Positions 1 through 8,846 are shown, counted from the stretch's first letter. The stretch: DNA of 64,000 bases from Sediminicola arcticus (GCF_040566695.1 NZ_JBEXAE010000005.1:124001-188000); one strand, 5' to 3'. Made by a program: numbers and translations. The notes: generated by a model not told the origin, from the sequence alone.

Positions 1-3000
1 GGAGGGAAATTTAAGTTGCCCACACTAACGGAACTTCACCAATATCTTTTTGGCGAGCCCTTTGGAGAGGCGCACAACGCTACTGCCGATGTGGAGGCAA
101 CTACCCGATGTTTCTTGGAGTTAGTTCGCAGACAAGAGTTTACGGTGGAGCAGTTGGATGTGCAGCCTGGGTATTTTAAAAATTTCTCTGAGGCTAATCC
201 TAAGGAAATACGGCTGATAGGCCTAAAGCACATCAACCTCAAAAAGGCTTCTAAGAAAATCGCGAATCAATTGGGGCTCAATGAAACAGTTGAGATTTCA
301 AAAGAAGAAATAAAAGAAAATATTGCGGTTCTTTCCGATACTGAGTTTGTGCATTTGCATAACCATTCACAATTTTCGGTCCTTCAATCTACCATTTCAA
401 TCGCAGATCTTGTTCGATCTGCAGCAAGTAATAATATGCCCGCTGTGGCCCTTACAGACCATGCCAACATGATGGGGGCCTTTCATTTTGTAAAGGAAGT
501 AAAAGCCCAAAATGCAAAAGTAAAGGCTAAAAATGACGAAGCCTTGGAAAAAGGCGAACCAGCCCTAGAAAAGGAAATGAAGCCTATTTTAGGTTGCGAA
601 TTTTTTGTTTGTGAAGACCATAACAACAAGAATGTTAAGGATTACGGATACCAAATTGTGCTCTTAGCTAAAAATAAGAATGGGTACCACAACCTATCTA
701 AAATGTCTTCTATAGCCTACACCGAAGGATTTTACTACGTGCCCCGTATCGATAAAAAGGTCATAGAACAGTACAAGGAGGATATCATTGTGTTAACGGG
801 TAACCTCTATGGGGAAGTGCCCGCCAAAGTATTGAATGTTGGCGAGAACCAGGCAGAAGAAGCTTTGGTGTGGTGGAAAGAACAATTTGGCGATGACCTG
901 TATATGGAAATTATGCGCCATGGCCAAGAAGATGAGGACCGGGTGAACCAAGTATTGGTGGAACTGGCCAAAAAACATCAGGTAAAAATGGTGGCTACCA
1001 ATAATACCTATTATTGTGCCAAAGAAGATGCGGATGCCCACGATGTTCTGTTATGTGTAAAAGACGGAGAAAAGCAGGCGACCCCTATAGGTCGCGGGAG
1101 AGGCTATAGGTATGGACTCCCCAATCAAGAATACTATTTTAAGTCGTCTGATGAGATGAAGGAAATCTTCAAAGATCTTCCTGAGACCATCTTGAACATA
1201 CAGGAAGTTGTCAATAAAATCGAATCTTATGAATTGGCAAGGGACGTCCTTTTGCCCAAGTTCAATATTCCAGAGGAATTTAAAGTGGCGGAGGACGTGA
1301 CAGATGGAGGCAATAGGGGGGAAAATGCTTATTTGCGTCATATCACCTATGAAGGAGCCAAAAAAAGATATCCGGAACTAACGGATGTGATTCGGGAGCG
1401 GATAGATTTTGAGTTACAAACTATTGAGAATTCAGGGTATCCAGGGTATTTCTTGATTACTGAAGATTTTATACGTGAGGCACGGAACATGGATGTTTCT
1501 GTGGGTCCAGGTCGTGGATCTGCCGCAGGTTCCGTAGTAGCATACTGTCTTACCATAACCAATATAGATCCACTAAAATACGATCTTCTTTTTGAGCGTT
1601 TCTTAAATCCGGATAGGGTGTCTATGCCCGATATTGATATCGATTTTGATGACGAGGGTCGTGGGCGTGTTATGGATTATGTGATCAAAAAATATGGTGC
1701 TAATCAAGTGGCCCAGATCATCACCTATGGCACTATGGCGGCAAAATCCTCTATTCGTGATACCGCAAGGGTATTGGATTTGCCGTTGATGGATGCCGAT
1801 AGGATTGCCAAGCTGATACCGACTATGTCTAAGTTGAGCAAGATATTTGAGGTAAGCGAGGCAGAATTGAAAAAAAGATTTAGGGCAGAGGAATTGGAGA
1901 AGGTGAATGAACTTCTCAATATTGCCAAAGGCGATGATTTGGAGGCACAGACCTTAAGAATGGCCCGTATTTTGGAAGGGTCTGTACGGAATACTGGAAT
2001 CCATGCCTGTGGGGTGATCATTACCCCAGATGATATTACCAAGTTTGTTCCTGTGGCCACTGCCAAGGATTCAGATCTATATGTTACCCAATTTGATAAC
2101 TCTGTGGTAGAAAGTGCTGGGTTGCTTAAGATGGATTTCTTGGGACTCAAAACCTTGACACTGATAAAGGATACTGTGAAAATTGTAAAGGCCAAACACG
2201 GGATTACGTTGGTGCCAGATGATTTTCCTTTGGATGACGAAAAGACTTATGAGCTTTTCCAAAGAGGAGATACGGTAGGAGTGTTTCAATATGAATCTGT
2301 TGGAATGCAGAAACATATGAAAGAGCTGAAGCCAACGGTTTTTGACGACCTTATTGCCATGAATGCCTTGTATAGACCGGGCCCAATGGAGTATATCCCC
2401 AGTTTTATTGCCCGTAAACACGGACGTGAGGAGATTACCTATGATTTGGCGGATATGGAGGAATACCTAAAGGAAACTTATGGTATTACCGTCTACCAAG
2501 AGCAGGTGATGTTGCTGTCACAAAAATTGGCCGGATTTTCCAAAGGTGATGCGGATGTGTTGCGAAAGGCAATGGGTAAAAAGATCTTTGCCCTTCTTGA
2601 AAAGTTAAAACCACAGTTTTTGGACGGTGGGGAAAAGAAAGGCCATCCAAGGGATGTTCTGGAGAAAATTTGGAAAGACTGGGAGGCATTTGCGTCCTAT
2701 GCCTTTAATAAGAGTCACTCTACCTGTTATGCCTATATAGCGTATCAAACGGCCTATTTAAAGGCACATTACCCTGCGGAATATATGGCATCGGTACTAT
2801 CCAACAACATGAACGATATTAAGCAGGTGACCTTCTTTATGGAGGAGTGTAAACGTATGGGCTTGGAAGTTTTAGGCCCAGATGTGAACGAGTCCTACTA
2901 CAAGTTTGCGGTGAATGACCAAAATGCGGTGCGTTTTGGGATGGGAGCCATCAAAGGAGTGGGTCGTGGTGCCGTAGAAACCATAGTGGAGAACAGAAAG

Positions 3001-3951
3001 GAAGAAGGCAGGTTTAAGTCGGTCTTTGACCTTACCAAACGAATAGATTTACGGGCGGCCAATAAAAAAGCTTTTGAAAACCTTACACTGGCAGGTGGTT
3101 TCGATTCTTTTGGGGATACGCATAGAGCGCAGTATTTTCATGATGATGGGGATGGGATTACCTTTTTGGAAAAGGTCATTAAATATGGGGCTAAATTTCA
3201 AGAGAGTGAAAACTCTTCCCAGGTAAGTCTTTTTGGTGAGGCTAGTGAGGTACAGATTCCTGAGCCTGTGGTGCCACCATGTGAGGAATGGGGAACCATG
3301 GAAAAGTTGAGACAGGAAAAAGAGGTGGTCGGGATCTACATCTCTGGTCATCCCTTGGATGACTTTAAAACGGAAATGAATGCGTTTTGCAATGCCACCA
3401 TTTCCAATGTACATCAGATGGAAACTTTTGTGGGAAGGGAACTTGCCCTAGCAGGGGTTATATCCGATGTTCAACATAGGGTTTCTAAAAACGGCAAGGG
3501 CTGGGCCTCTTTTATTTTGGAGGACTATACCGACACCTACGAGTTTCGAATATTTGGGGAGGAGTACCTAAAATATAGACACTTTTTAATAATCAATTCC
3601 TTTGCCTATTTTAAGTTGTTTGTGAAGGAGGGGTGGACCAACAGGGATACAGGAAAGAAAGGTGAACCACGGTTGCAGTACAATACCGTAATGATGCTTC
3701 AGGACGTGATGGAGGCCTATGCACGTAAGCTGACCATCAAACTAGATATAGGCCAATTAAAGGAACAACAGATCTATGAGTTAAAGGATACTTTGGTATC
3801 GCATCAGGGAAGCCATCCATTGAGTTTTGTGGTTTACGAAATGGAGGAGGAGATCAAGGTGAATTTAACCTGTAGAAAACAGAAAGTACAGATCTCTACG
3901 GAACTATTGCTGGAGCTGGAAGGAAAAGAAGTCCATTACAAGTTGAATTAA
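1..3951 (+). CDS. dnaE: DNA polymerase III alpha subunit with fused N-terminal 3'-5' exonuclease (5' end outside window)
   Basis: Catalytic subunit of the replicative DNA polymerase. The reading frame is open to base 1, so the gene is cut by the window edge; the TTG at base 16 is not a credible start. The first visible residues carry HNATADVEAT, which matches the ExoIII motif (His and Asp) of DnaQ-type proofreading exonucleases. A linker follows, then a PHP domain (HLHNHSQFS, about residue 112 from base 16), the polymerase core with the Asp triad in PDIDIDFDDEGRG (near residue 538), a helix-hairpin-helix region (GMGAIKGVG) and a C-terminal OB fold. About 1,316 residues are visible. No close downstream partner: trxA begins 123 bp later with its own promoter. 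DnaE assignment is certain; the proofreading fusion rests on the visible end of that domain. Confidence 0.96.
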   Translation, partial: GGKFKLPTLTELHQYLFGEPFGEAHNATADVEATTRCFLELVRRQEFTVEQLDVQPGYFKNFSEANPKEIRLIGLKHINLKKASKKIANQLGLNETVEISKEEIKENIAVLSDTEFVHLHNHSQFSVLQSTISIADLVRSAASNNMPAVALTDHANMMGAFHFVKEVKAQNAKVKAKNDEALEKGEPALEKEMKPILGCEFFVCEDHNNKNVKDYGYQIVLLAKNKNGYHNLSKMSSIAYTEGFYYVPRIDKKVIEQYKEDIIVLTGNLYGEVPAKVLNVGENQAEEALVWWKEQFGDDLYMEIMRHGQEDEDRVNQVLVELAKKHQVKMVATNNTYYCAKEDADAHDVLLCVKDGEKQATPIGRGRGYRYGLPNQEYYFKSSDEMKEIFKDLPETILNIQEVVNKIESYELARDVLLPKFNIPEEFKVAEDVTDGGNRGENAYLRHITYEGAKKRYPELTDVIRERIDFELQTIENSGYPGYFLITEDFIREARNMDVSVGPGRGSAAGSVVAYCLTITNIDPLKYDLLFERFLNPDRVSMPDIDIDFDDEGRGRVMDYVIKKYGANQVAQIITYGTMAAKSSIRDTARVLDLPLMDADRIAKLIPTMSKLSKIFEVSEAELKKRFRAEELEKVNELLNIAKGDDLEAQTLRMARILEGSVRNTGIHACGVIITPDDITKFVPVATAKDSDLYVTQFDNSVVESAGLLKMDFLGLKTLTLIKDTVKIVKAKHGITLVPDDFPLDDEKTYELFQRGDTVGVFQYESVGMQKHMKELKPTVFDDLIAMNALYRPGPMEYIPSFIARKHGREEITYDLADMEEYLKETYGITVYQEQVMLLSQKLAGFSKGDADVLRKAMGKKIFALLEKLKPQFLDGGEKKGHPRDVLEKIWKDWEAFASYAFNKSHSTCYAYIAYQTAYLKAHYPAEYMASVLSNNMNDIKQVTFFMEECKRMGLEVLGPDVNESYYKFAVNDQNAVRFGMGAIKGVGRGAVETIVENRKEEGRFKSVFDLTKRIDLRAANKKAFENLTLAGGFDSFGDTHRAQYFHDDGDGITFLEKVIKYGAKFQESENSSQVSLFGEASEVQIPEPVVPPCEEWGTMEKLRQEKEVVGIYISGHPLDDFKTEMNAFCNATISNVHQMETFVGRELALAGVISDVQHRVSKNGKGWASFILEDYTDTYEFRIFGEEYLKYRHFLIINSFAYFKLFVKEGWTNRDTGKKGEPRLQYNTVMMLQDVMEAYARKLTIKLDIGQLKEQQIYELKDTLVSHQGSHPLSFVVYEMEEEIKVNLTCRKQKVQISTELLLELEGKEVHYKLN

Positions 3952-4044
3952 TGCAATTTCGGTCATTATTTCATATAAACTTTACTTATATTACAATAGG
4001 TAAAACGAATATAACGTTAGTAAGGAAAGCGTTAATTAATTGAC

Positions 4045-4052
4045 TAAATTTG
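4045..4052 (+). promoter_or_regulatory. trxA promoter -7 box TAAATTTG
   Basis: Exact match to the Bacteroidota -7 consensus TAnnTTTG, 22 bp before the trxA ATG. No clear TTG -33 element is seen at the usual 19 bp spacing. Confidence 0.6.
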
Positions 4053-4074
4053 CATAATTAAAAAATAAACAAAC

Positions 4075-4392
4075 ATGGCATTAGAAATAACAGATGCTAC
4101 TTTTGATGAGGTAGTTTTAAAAAGTGATAAACCAGTTGTTGTAGATTTTTGGGCAGCATGGTGTGGACCTTGTAGAATGGTAGGTCCAATTATTGATGAG
4201 GTTAGTACTGAATATGAAGGAAAGGCTGTAGTTGGTAAGGTAGATGTTGACGCCAATCAAGAATTTGCTGCAAAATATGGGGTGCGTAATATTCCAACAG
4301 TTTTAGTTTTCAAGAACGGTGAAATCGTTAACAGACAAGTAGGAGTTTCTCCTAAGAAGGTATATACCGATGCTATTGATGCAGCACTATAG
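4075..4392 (+). CDS. trxA: Thioredoxin
   Basis: Small cytoplasmic dithiol-disulfide oxidoreductase that reduces protein disulfides with electrons from thioredoxin reductase. At 105 aa it has the standard length. The active site WCGPC is at residues 29-33, preceded by the DFWAAW strand, and the cis-proline loop NIPT is at 72-75 (Pro74). No signal peptide is present. It is a single-gene unit between a -7 box at 4045 and a strong terminator at 4411. Codon use resembles highly expressed genes (many GTT/GTA/GAA codons), as expected for a household thioredoxin. Confidence 0.98.
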   Translation: MALEITDATFDEVVLKSDKPVVVDFWAAWCGPCRMVGPIIDEVSTEYEGKAVVGKVDVDANQEFAAKYGVRNIPTVLVFKNGEIVNRQVGVSPKKVYTDAIDAAL

Positions 4393-4410
4393 GTAACCCT
4401 TATAATATTA

Positions 4411-4440
4411 AAAAAGGCCTGACTTTTGTCAGGCCTTTTT
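4411..4440 (+). terminator. Rho-independent terminator of trxA
   Basis: Perfect 13-bp inverted repeat AAAAAGGCCTGAC / GTCAGGCCTTTTT around a TTTT loop, 18 bp after the trxA stop. The A and T ends of the stem let it act on both strands. Confidence 0.93.
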
Positions 4441-4515
4441 TAATTAATACCTTTTCTTTTCAACTAAATTTTTTGGCCCAATGGATGTTTGTTATCTTAG
4501 GGTATCCATAACGCT

Positions 4516-5445
4516 ATGAATCTTCAATCCGAAATAAACAACGCTTCTTTGTTCCAGAACCTGGAACTATTGGCCAACCAGGTGGTGGAAGGCTTTATAA
4601 GTGGTATCCATAAAAGCCCCTTCCACGGTTTCTCTGCTGAGTTTGCGGAACACAAAATCTACAACAATGGAGAAGGTACGAAGCATATAGATTGGAAATT
4701 ATTCGCAAAAACAGATAAGCTGTATACCAAACGGTACGAAGAAGAGACCAATCTTAGGTGTCACATGATTTTGGACAACTCAGCTTCCATGTACTATCCC
4801 GAAGTCCAGAATTTGAGTGTTACTAATTTGAATAAGATTGGTTTTGGTGTTTTGGCCATTGCCGCCCTACTCAATATTCTGAAGCGACAAAGGGACGCAG
4901 TTGGTTTAAGCGTCTATTCAGATACCTACGAATATTATTTCCCAGAAAAAGGGAGTGAGCGTCATCACCAGATGCTTTTATCCAAACTCAATGATATTAG
5001 TGTGGAATCCAAACCTTCCAAGGGCACTGATACCTATACCTACCTACATCAGATAGCTGAAAAAATAAAGCGAAGGAGTCTCATATTTTTGTTTACTGAT
5101 ATGTTTCAAAACACCACAGATAATGATCAATTGTTTGATGCTTTACGACACTTAAAGTATAATAAACATGAAGTGGTATTGTTTCATCTGATGGATAGGG
5201 ATAAGGAGTTTCATTTCAATTTTGAGAACACGCCCAAGCGTTTTGTAGATGTGGAAACGGGAGAACATATAGATCTTTATGCCGAAGGGATAAAGGAGGC
5301 TTATGAAAAGGAGGTGGGCGCTTATTTTGAAATGTTAAAGTTACGCTGTGCACAATATAAAATTAAATATGTGGAGGTGGATATACATGCTGATTTCTCG
5401 AGAGTTATGAACACTTACATGGTGGAGCGTCAAAAATTTCTATAA
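4516..5445 (+). CDS. DUF58 domain protein (VWA-like fold)
   Basis: Cytoplasmic DUF58 protein of 309 aa. The family is usually encoded with a MoxR AAA+ ATPase and VWA proteins and is thought to take part in assembling or folding envelope or metal-containing proteins; its biochemistry is not settled. Visible here are the N-terminal GISGIHKSP-type region with SAEFAEHKIY, the DWKLFAKTD segment, and a VWA-like part with a MIDAS-type DNSASM (residues about 92-97). No membrane segment is seen. It stands alone: no MoxR ATPase is adjacent, and it is flanked by trxA and tRNA-Asp, which is unusual for the family. Start ATG at 4516 is the only one that fits the conserved N-terminus. Confidence 0.87.
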   Translation: MNLQSEINNASLFQNLELLANQVVEGFISGIHKSPFHGFSAEFAEHKIYNNGEGTKHIDWKLFAKTDKLYTKRYEEETNLRCHMILDNSASMYYPEVQNLSVTNLNKIGFGVLAIAALLNILKRQRDAVGLSVYSDTYEYYFPEKGSERHHQMLLSKLNDISVESKPSKGTDTYTYLHQIAEKIKRRSLIFLFTDMFQNTTDNDQLFDALRHLKYNKHEVVLFHLMDRDKEFHFNFENTPKRFVDVETGEHIDLYAEGIKEAYEKEVGAYFEMLKLRCAQYKIKYVEVDIHADFSRVMNTYMVERQKFL

Positions 5446-5472
5446 CAAGGGCTATTTTTTAGGTGAAATTAT

Positions 5473-5502
5473 TTGTGCAATTAAATAAGCGGTGTATATT
5501 TG
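5473..5502 (+). promoter_or_regulatory. tRNA-Asp promoter, TTG-N19-TATATTTG
   Basis: TTG at 5473-5475, exactly 19 bp, then TATATTTG at 5495-5502. This is the full Bacteroidota housekeeping promoter consensus, 17 bp before the tRNA gene. Confidence 0.85.
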
Positions 5503-5519
5503 CACTCGCTAAACGCCAC

Positions 5520-5593
5520 GGTTCGGTAGTTCAGTTGGTTAGAATACCTGCCTGTCACGCAGGGGGTCGCGGGTTCGAGTCCCGTCCGGACCG
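5520..5593 (+). tRNA. tRNA-Asp (GTC)
   Basis: A 74-nt cloverleaf. Acceptor GGTTCGG pairs with CCGGACC (one G-U), discriminator G. Anticodon stem CCTGC/GCAGG encloses CTGTCAC, giving anticodon GTC for aspartate. T arm GCGGG-TTCGAGT-CCCGT. The CCA end is not encoded. A textbook promoter precedes it and a terminator follows directly. Confidence 0.98.
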
Positions 5594-5596
5594 CTA

Positions 5597-5627
5597 AAAG
5601 CCTTCAACGCAAGTTGAGGGCTTTTTT
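5597..5627 (+). terminator. Terminator of tRNA-Asp
   Basis: Stem AAAGCCTTCAAC / GTTGAGGGCTTT with loop GCAA and one G-U pair, followed by T residues. It begins 4 nt after the tRNA. Confidence 0.85.
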
Positions 5628-5692
5628 CATTTTGGCATATTTTTGTTTTGCTTCCTAGATATGGGTGGTGGGGTTCCCCCGAGGCTTCGGGG

Positions 5693-5738
5693 CCGTCCGG
5701 ACCGCTAAAAGCCTTCAACCCAAGTTGAGAGCTTTTTT
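5693..5738 (+). repeat. Duplicated tRNA-Asp 3' end with terminator
   Basis: Bases 5693-5738 repeat 5582-5627 with two mismatches in 46 positions: the last 12 bases of the tRNA, the linker and the whole terminator stem-loop. The 5' two-thirds of the tRNA is absent; instead a GC-rich hairpin (CCCCGA...TCGGGG, 5675-5692) abuts the repeat. It could be the remnant of a tandem tRNA gene or of a tRNA-targeted integration event. The second stem has a G-to-A change that improves pairing. Confidence 0.85.
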
Positions 5739-5739
5739 T

Positions 5740-6010
5740 ATGGTGTTTTCTATCTTCATTAAAAAATAAAATATTTTATAAATAGGGGTCTATTATAACC
5801 TTAATTGGATTAAATAGTGAGCTTATATTTTCCTACACTTGTACTTTATCCCACATTAGTGTAGGTTAAACAGATATGTTTTGTAAGCGGAACAAACCAA
5901 CTTAATTTTAATTAAAAATGTAACTTGTTGTATTGCTTTGTTTTAGAACTTGGCATTCCTTACTGTTGATTATACATTTAATAATGAATTGTAATTTCTA
6001 AAAAAAAGCA
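5740..6010. other. Intergenic region with a short inverted repeat
   Basis: About 270 AT-rich bases without a convincing gene. The one visible structure is CCTACACT (5832-5839) with its inverse AGTGTAGG (5858-5865), 18 bp apart. It could be an operator or a hairpin. No TAnnTTTG box is clear before the next gene. Confidence 0.4.
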
Positions 6011-6313
6011 ATGAAAAAAACTACGACCCTTTTGTGGATTGCCTTGGTGGTGGTTATTGCGGGCTTTGGTGTGGGAATATACGTTCAGGATTTAAAACAC
6101 CAGGAAAGTACTGAGGCTGCTTGGAAGGCAAATAGGTTCAATATGGAACGGTTCTATAAAATACGCCAGTTTACAGGAAGAATTAATCAGACCAATTGGC
6201 AGACCATGAGAGATAGTATCGGAAGTCAATTGGATAGCTTCATGATTTTAAGGTTCAGAAAGGAAATGGACAGCCTTAATGCAAAGAGAGCATTAGATCC
6301 TAAATCCAAATAA
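6011..6313 (+). CDS. Small single-pass membrane protein, unknown function
   Basis: 100 aa. Residues 1-3 are MKK, then a hydrophobic helix (about 7-26, LLWIALVVVIAGFGVGIYV), then a charged tail rich in Lys, Arg, Asp and Gln that should form helices. No lipobox or cleavage site is evident, so it is probably anchored by the N-terminus with the tail outside the cytoplasm. I do not recognise the family. The gene stands alone on its strand. The start is supported by the MKK-hydrophobic pattern and by an A-rich stretch before the ATG. Confidence 0.6.
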   Translation: MKKTTTLLWIALVVVIAGFGVGIYVQDLKHQESTEAAWKANRFNMERFYKIRQFTGRINQTNWQTMRDSIGSQLDSFMILRFRKEMDSLNAKRALDPKSK

Positions 6314-6500
6314 ACTACGACTGGTAACAACCTAAATACTTAATGCTCTTTAGTAGTGCTAATCATCCCAAAGTATTCTTTATAGGGAAAGGCATCTTCT
6401 TTAAACTACCAATTTAAAGGATAAATTTATCTCCTAATGTACTTTAGCTTACAAATTATTCCATTGAACAAAAAGTTCCAATTAAAGGAAACCCTCTGCC

Positions 6501-6508
6501 TACCTTTG
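6501..6508 (+). promoter_or_regulatory. -7 box TACCTTTG before the small ORF at 6535
   Basis: Exact TAnnTTTG match, 26 bp before an ATG. No TTG lies exactly 19 bp upstream. Confidence 0.5.
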
Positions 6509-6534
6509 TAGAAAAAACAAAAAACCCCATTAAA

Positions 6535-6705
6535 ATGAAAACATTATTACTCGTAAAAAATATTTATTTAGACGGATTTAGAAATATTGGAAACGTATTC
6601 GTTAGGAACTATTTTAAAGTTTTTGCTATTTTTAGTTTTATAATGTTTGCAATAGTGATGTATGCCTTTGTCTTTAGGGTAATCACAGGTTTTGCCTTTG
6701 ATTAG
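6535..6705 (+). CDS. 56-aa small membrane protein, possibly DUF6747-like
   Basis: Short ORF beginning MKTLLLVKNIYLDGF and ending VITGFAFD. It has a basic and aromatic N-terminal half and one strongly hydrophobic helix (about residues 29-50). The pattern of LLLVKNIY, a central membrane helix with AIVMYAFVFR, and a TGFAFD end recalls tiny membrane proteins that recur in Flavobacteriia; from memory DUF6747 looks like this, but I could not check. A TAnnTTTG box 26 bp upstream supports expression. An antisense ORF (6568-6756) shares these bases and is judged spurious. Function unknown. Confidence 0.6.
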   Translation: MKTLLLVKNIYLDGFRNIGNVFVRNYFKVFAIFSFIMFAIVMYAFVFRVITGFAFD

Positions 6706-6866
6706 TATTGTATCGTAGGCATGCCATAAATTTTTTTTATTGGCCTCATAGTACATAAGAGGCTAAAAAGAAGGTAACAATCTATGTCAAAAGCTTATAA
6801 TCTAGTCATGGACAACCTTTTCTTATTGTTTTGCAACAAAAATAGTGGAGCACCTAAGAAAGATTT

Positions 6867-6874
6867 TAGTTTTG
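6867..6874 (+). promoter_or_regulatory. -7 box TAGTTTTG before the beta-barrel gene at 6903
   Basis: Exact TAnnTTTG match, 28 bp before the ATG. Confidence 0.45.
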
Positions 6875-6902
6875 TTTGGATACTATTTAAAAATTCAAAT
6901 CC

Positions 6903-7418
6903 ATGAAAAATAGAATCTTGGTATTCGTTTGCTTGTTTTTTGCCATTGGATCGTACGCACAAGAAGGTTTGAAAGCTGGGATTCAGGGCGGTATGCCTTT
7001 TGACGACTTTAATGATGACGTGTCACTCACCCTAGGTTTGGATGTAGGTTATATGTGGGCACTTGGAGAAGTTGTTGATGCCGGAATTACCATGGGCTTT
7101 ATAAATGGCTTTCCAGAAACCTTCCATTCAGATATAGTCCGCGAAGATTTACCTCATGTTCAATTTGCACCCTTTGCGGCTTCTGTAAGAATATGGGCTG
7201 GGAATTCTTTTTCCTTTGGAGTAGATGGAGGGCAAGCAGTTGGCATAAATAAGGGTAATGATGGAGGCCTCTACTACAGGCCACAAATTGGATACCTTGT
7301 TGATTCTAATGCAGAATTGAACCTTTCCTATACCGCTATAGAATTGGATAGCAAAACATGGACCACCTTAAATATTGGCTTGCTTTATACGTTCACTTTG
7401 AACGGCAGAAGAAGGTAA
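6903..7418 (+). CDS. Predicted outer-membrane beta-barrel protein
   Basis: 171 aa with a typical Sec signal peptide (MKNRILVFVCLFFAIGSYA, cleavage before QEG). The mature part has alternating hydrophobic and polar residues, repeated Gly/aromatic turns (GLDVGYMWALG, PFAASVRIWAG, NIGLLYTFTLN) and a final strand ending in a near-terminal aromatic, which fit a small 8-strand barrel of the porin/OmpX-like type. Acidic residues dominate the loops. Single gene with its own -7 box. Ligand or role cannot be told from sequence. Confidence 0.65.
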   Translation: MKNRILVFVCLFFAIGSYAQEGLKAGIQGGMPFDDFNDDVSLTLGLDVGYMWALGEVVDAGITMGFINGFPETFHSDIVREDLPHVQFAPFAASVRIWAGNSFSFGVDGGQAVGINKGNDGGLYYRPQIGYLVDSNAELNLSYTAIELDSKTWTTLNIGLLYTFTLNGRRR

Positions 7419-7540
7419 TAAGGCATAAAATTAACTCTAATCATCAATTACCTGAACAATAACAGACAAAGAATTATAAGTAGTATTTGATCTTTATGTA
7501 GTCTGAGATTAGAGTTGTAAACCTATAAATTCTCTCGGTA

Positions 7541-8491
7541 TTATTTCAACAATTGTATTAAATATGCAATTGCTATACTTATTGCTAAACCAATATTTAC
7601 TTTGGCAAAATCCTTAACGATTAAATGATAGGCCTTTTTTAATTTATCTTTTTGAAGTAAATAATTAATGGCAATTTCTCTTCCGGCTAGAATACCAATA
7701 AAGGTCCAGGTGGTACTCATTGGTACTGAATTCATATTTCCGTAGATATATAGTAAGAGCGCATAGCAGATATCAATTAAGGTAGCAGATCTTATATTTT
7801 GAGTATTTGCTTTCTGGTTGACAATTTCTTGTATCTTACCTCCCCTATTCTTAAAAATATAAGCCATTATAGCTAGTATAACCAATAAAGATCCCAAGAG
7901 TTCATAAATTCCCAATTGCCTAGGAAGAAATACATAAATGTTTGCAAAATCTTGTATTAGCCACTGAGACCATAAAAAAGCGGTAGAACACCATTGAGCG
8001 CCCATCCAAAATTTTTTCTGTTTTTTTTTGTCCATTTCTTCCAAAGAACTATTCGATTCAAATCGTTTGGCTATCACCAGATAGATCAGCAAAGCAGAAA
8101 TAACGGCAAGGGCATAACCAAATACAGACTTGACTATCATCTTTTCAATGAGTGTTTGAGTTGAAAAGACACTCAAAATCATAAAAGTTGTACTCACAGG
8201 AATACCAAAACGTGTAATGATCAAAAGCGTCAAAGGCGCTAATAAATACCACCATTGAATTTTTTCTGGTAGCGGAATATTGGCCAAACGAGCATAGGAG
8301 ACATCACCATCAAATGTGTACCAACCATAAATCATTGTCACCGCTAGAATTGTACCGGCAAATGCCCATAGGATTTGCCAACTCTTTTTATGGTTGGAGG
8401 ATAAAAATGTCCCTAGGGTTTGTATTACATCATTGGCGATAACAGAATAAGCAGCAATCATGAAGCCTACATAGGCAATAACTTGTTCCAT
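7541..8491 (-). CDS. Divergent PiT-family (inorganic phosphate transporter-like) membrane protein
   Basis: 316 aa, mostly membrane helices. Two inverted signature segments resemble the PiT repeats: IANDVIQTLGTF (about residues 18-29) in place of the usual GAND...GT motif, and PVSTTFMIL (about 98-106) and PMSTTWTFIGI (about 257-267) in place of PVSTTH. This suggests a sodium- or proton-coupled phosphate carrier, but the His after STT is absent in both copies, the protein is shorter than PitA, and the substrate may differ. A charged loop near residues 145-160 separates the halves. Monocistronic, with no PhoU-like partner nearby. Confidence 0.65.
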   Translation of the reverse strand: MEQVIAYVGFMIAAYSVIANDVIQTLGTFLSSNHKKSWQILWAFAGTILAVTMIYGWYTFDGDVSYARLANIPLPEKIQWWYLLAPLTLLIITRFGIPVSTTFMILSVFSTQTLIEKMIVKSVFGYALAVISALLIYLVIAKRFESNSSLEEMDKKKQKKFWMGAQWCSTAFLWSQWLIQDFANIYVFLPRQLGIYELLGSLLVILAIMAYIFKNRGGKIQEIVNQKANTQNIRSATLIDICYALLLYIYGNMNSVPMSTTWTFIGILAGREIAINYLLQKDKLKKAYHLIVKDFAKVNIGLAISIAIAYLIQLLK

Positions 8492-8846
8492 TGTAAAAGT
8501 ATTCGTTATCTAAAGCTATTAAAATAAGAGATGATGATTTTTATAAAGGATCCTCTTGCTGAATTTTAGGGAGTCCTTTTTAGCGGGATCATTAGAGTCG
8601 TATTGGGTAAGATAACATTGCCATAATTATAATTACATTTTGGTGGGACGAATTTATTTCTTTTTTCAATATAAAGAGGAGAATGACACGCTTTTATTTA
8701 GAGAATAGTCCTAGAAGTAAGGTGGGCTTAAGTTTCTGAAGTTCAGACATATATTTATCATACGGTTACAGAATATTTTTTTATCAGAAATTATAGAGCG
8801 TATTAATTTAACATATACTTAACGTTTTAATATATACATTTACTTC
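8492..8846. other. Intergenic region, nothing firm
   Basis: Lies between two divergently transcribed genes, so it must hold both promoters. I see only imperfect -7-like sequences and a mismatched hairpin near 8547-8585 (AAAGGA...TCCTTT) that I cannot assign. Confidence 0.3.

Noticed and set aside
6568..6756. 62-aa minus-strand ORF
   Set aside because: It is antisense to the 56-aa membrane ORF, has no family pattern or signal, and a Cys/His-rich composition that looks random.
8547..8585. Terminator hairpin AAAGGA...TCCTTT
   Set aside because: Mismatched stem, and no transcript on that strand is expected to end there.
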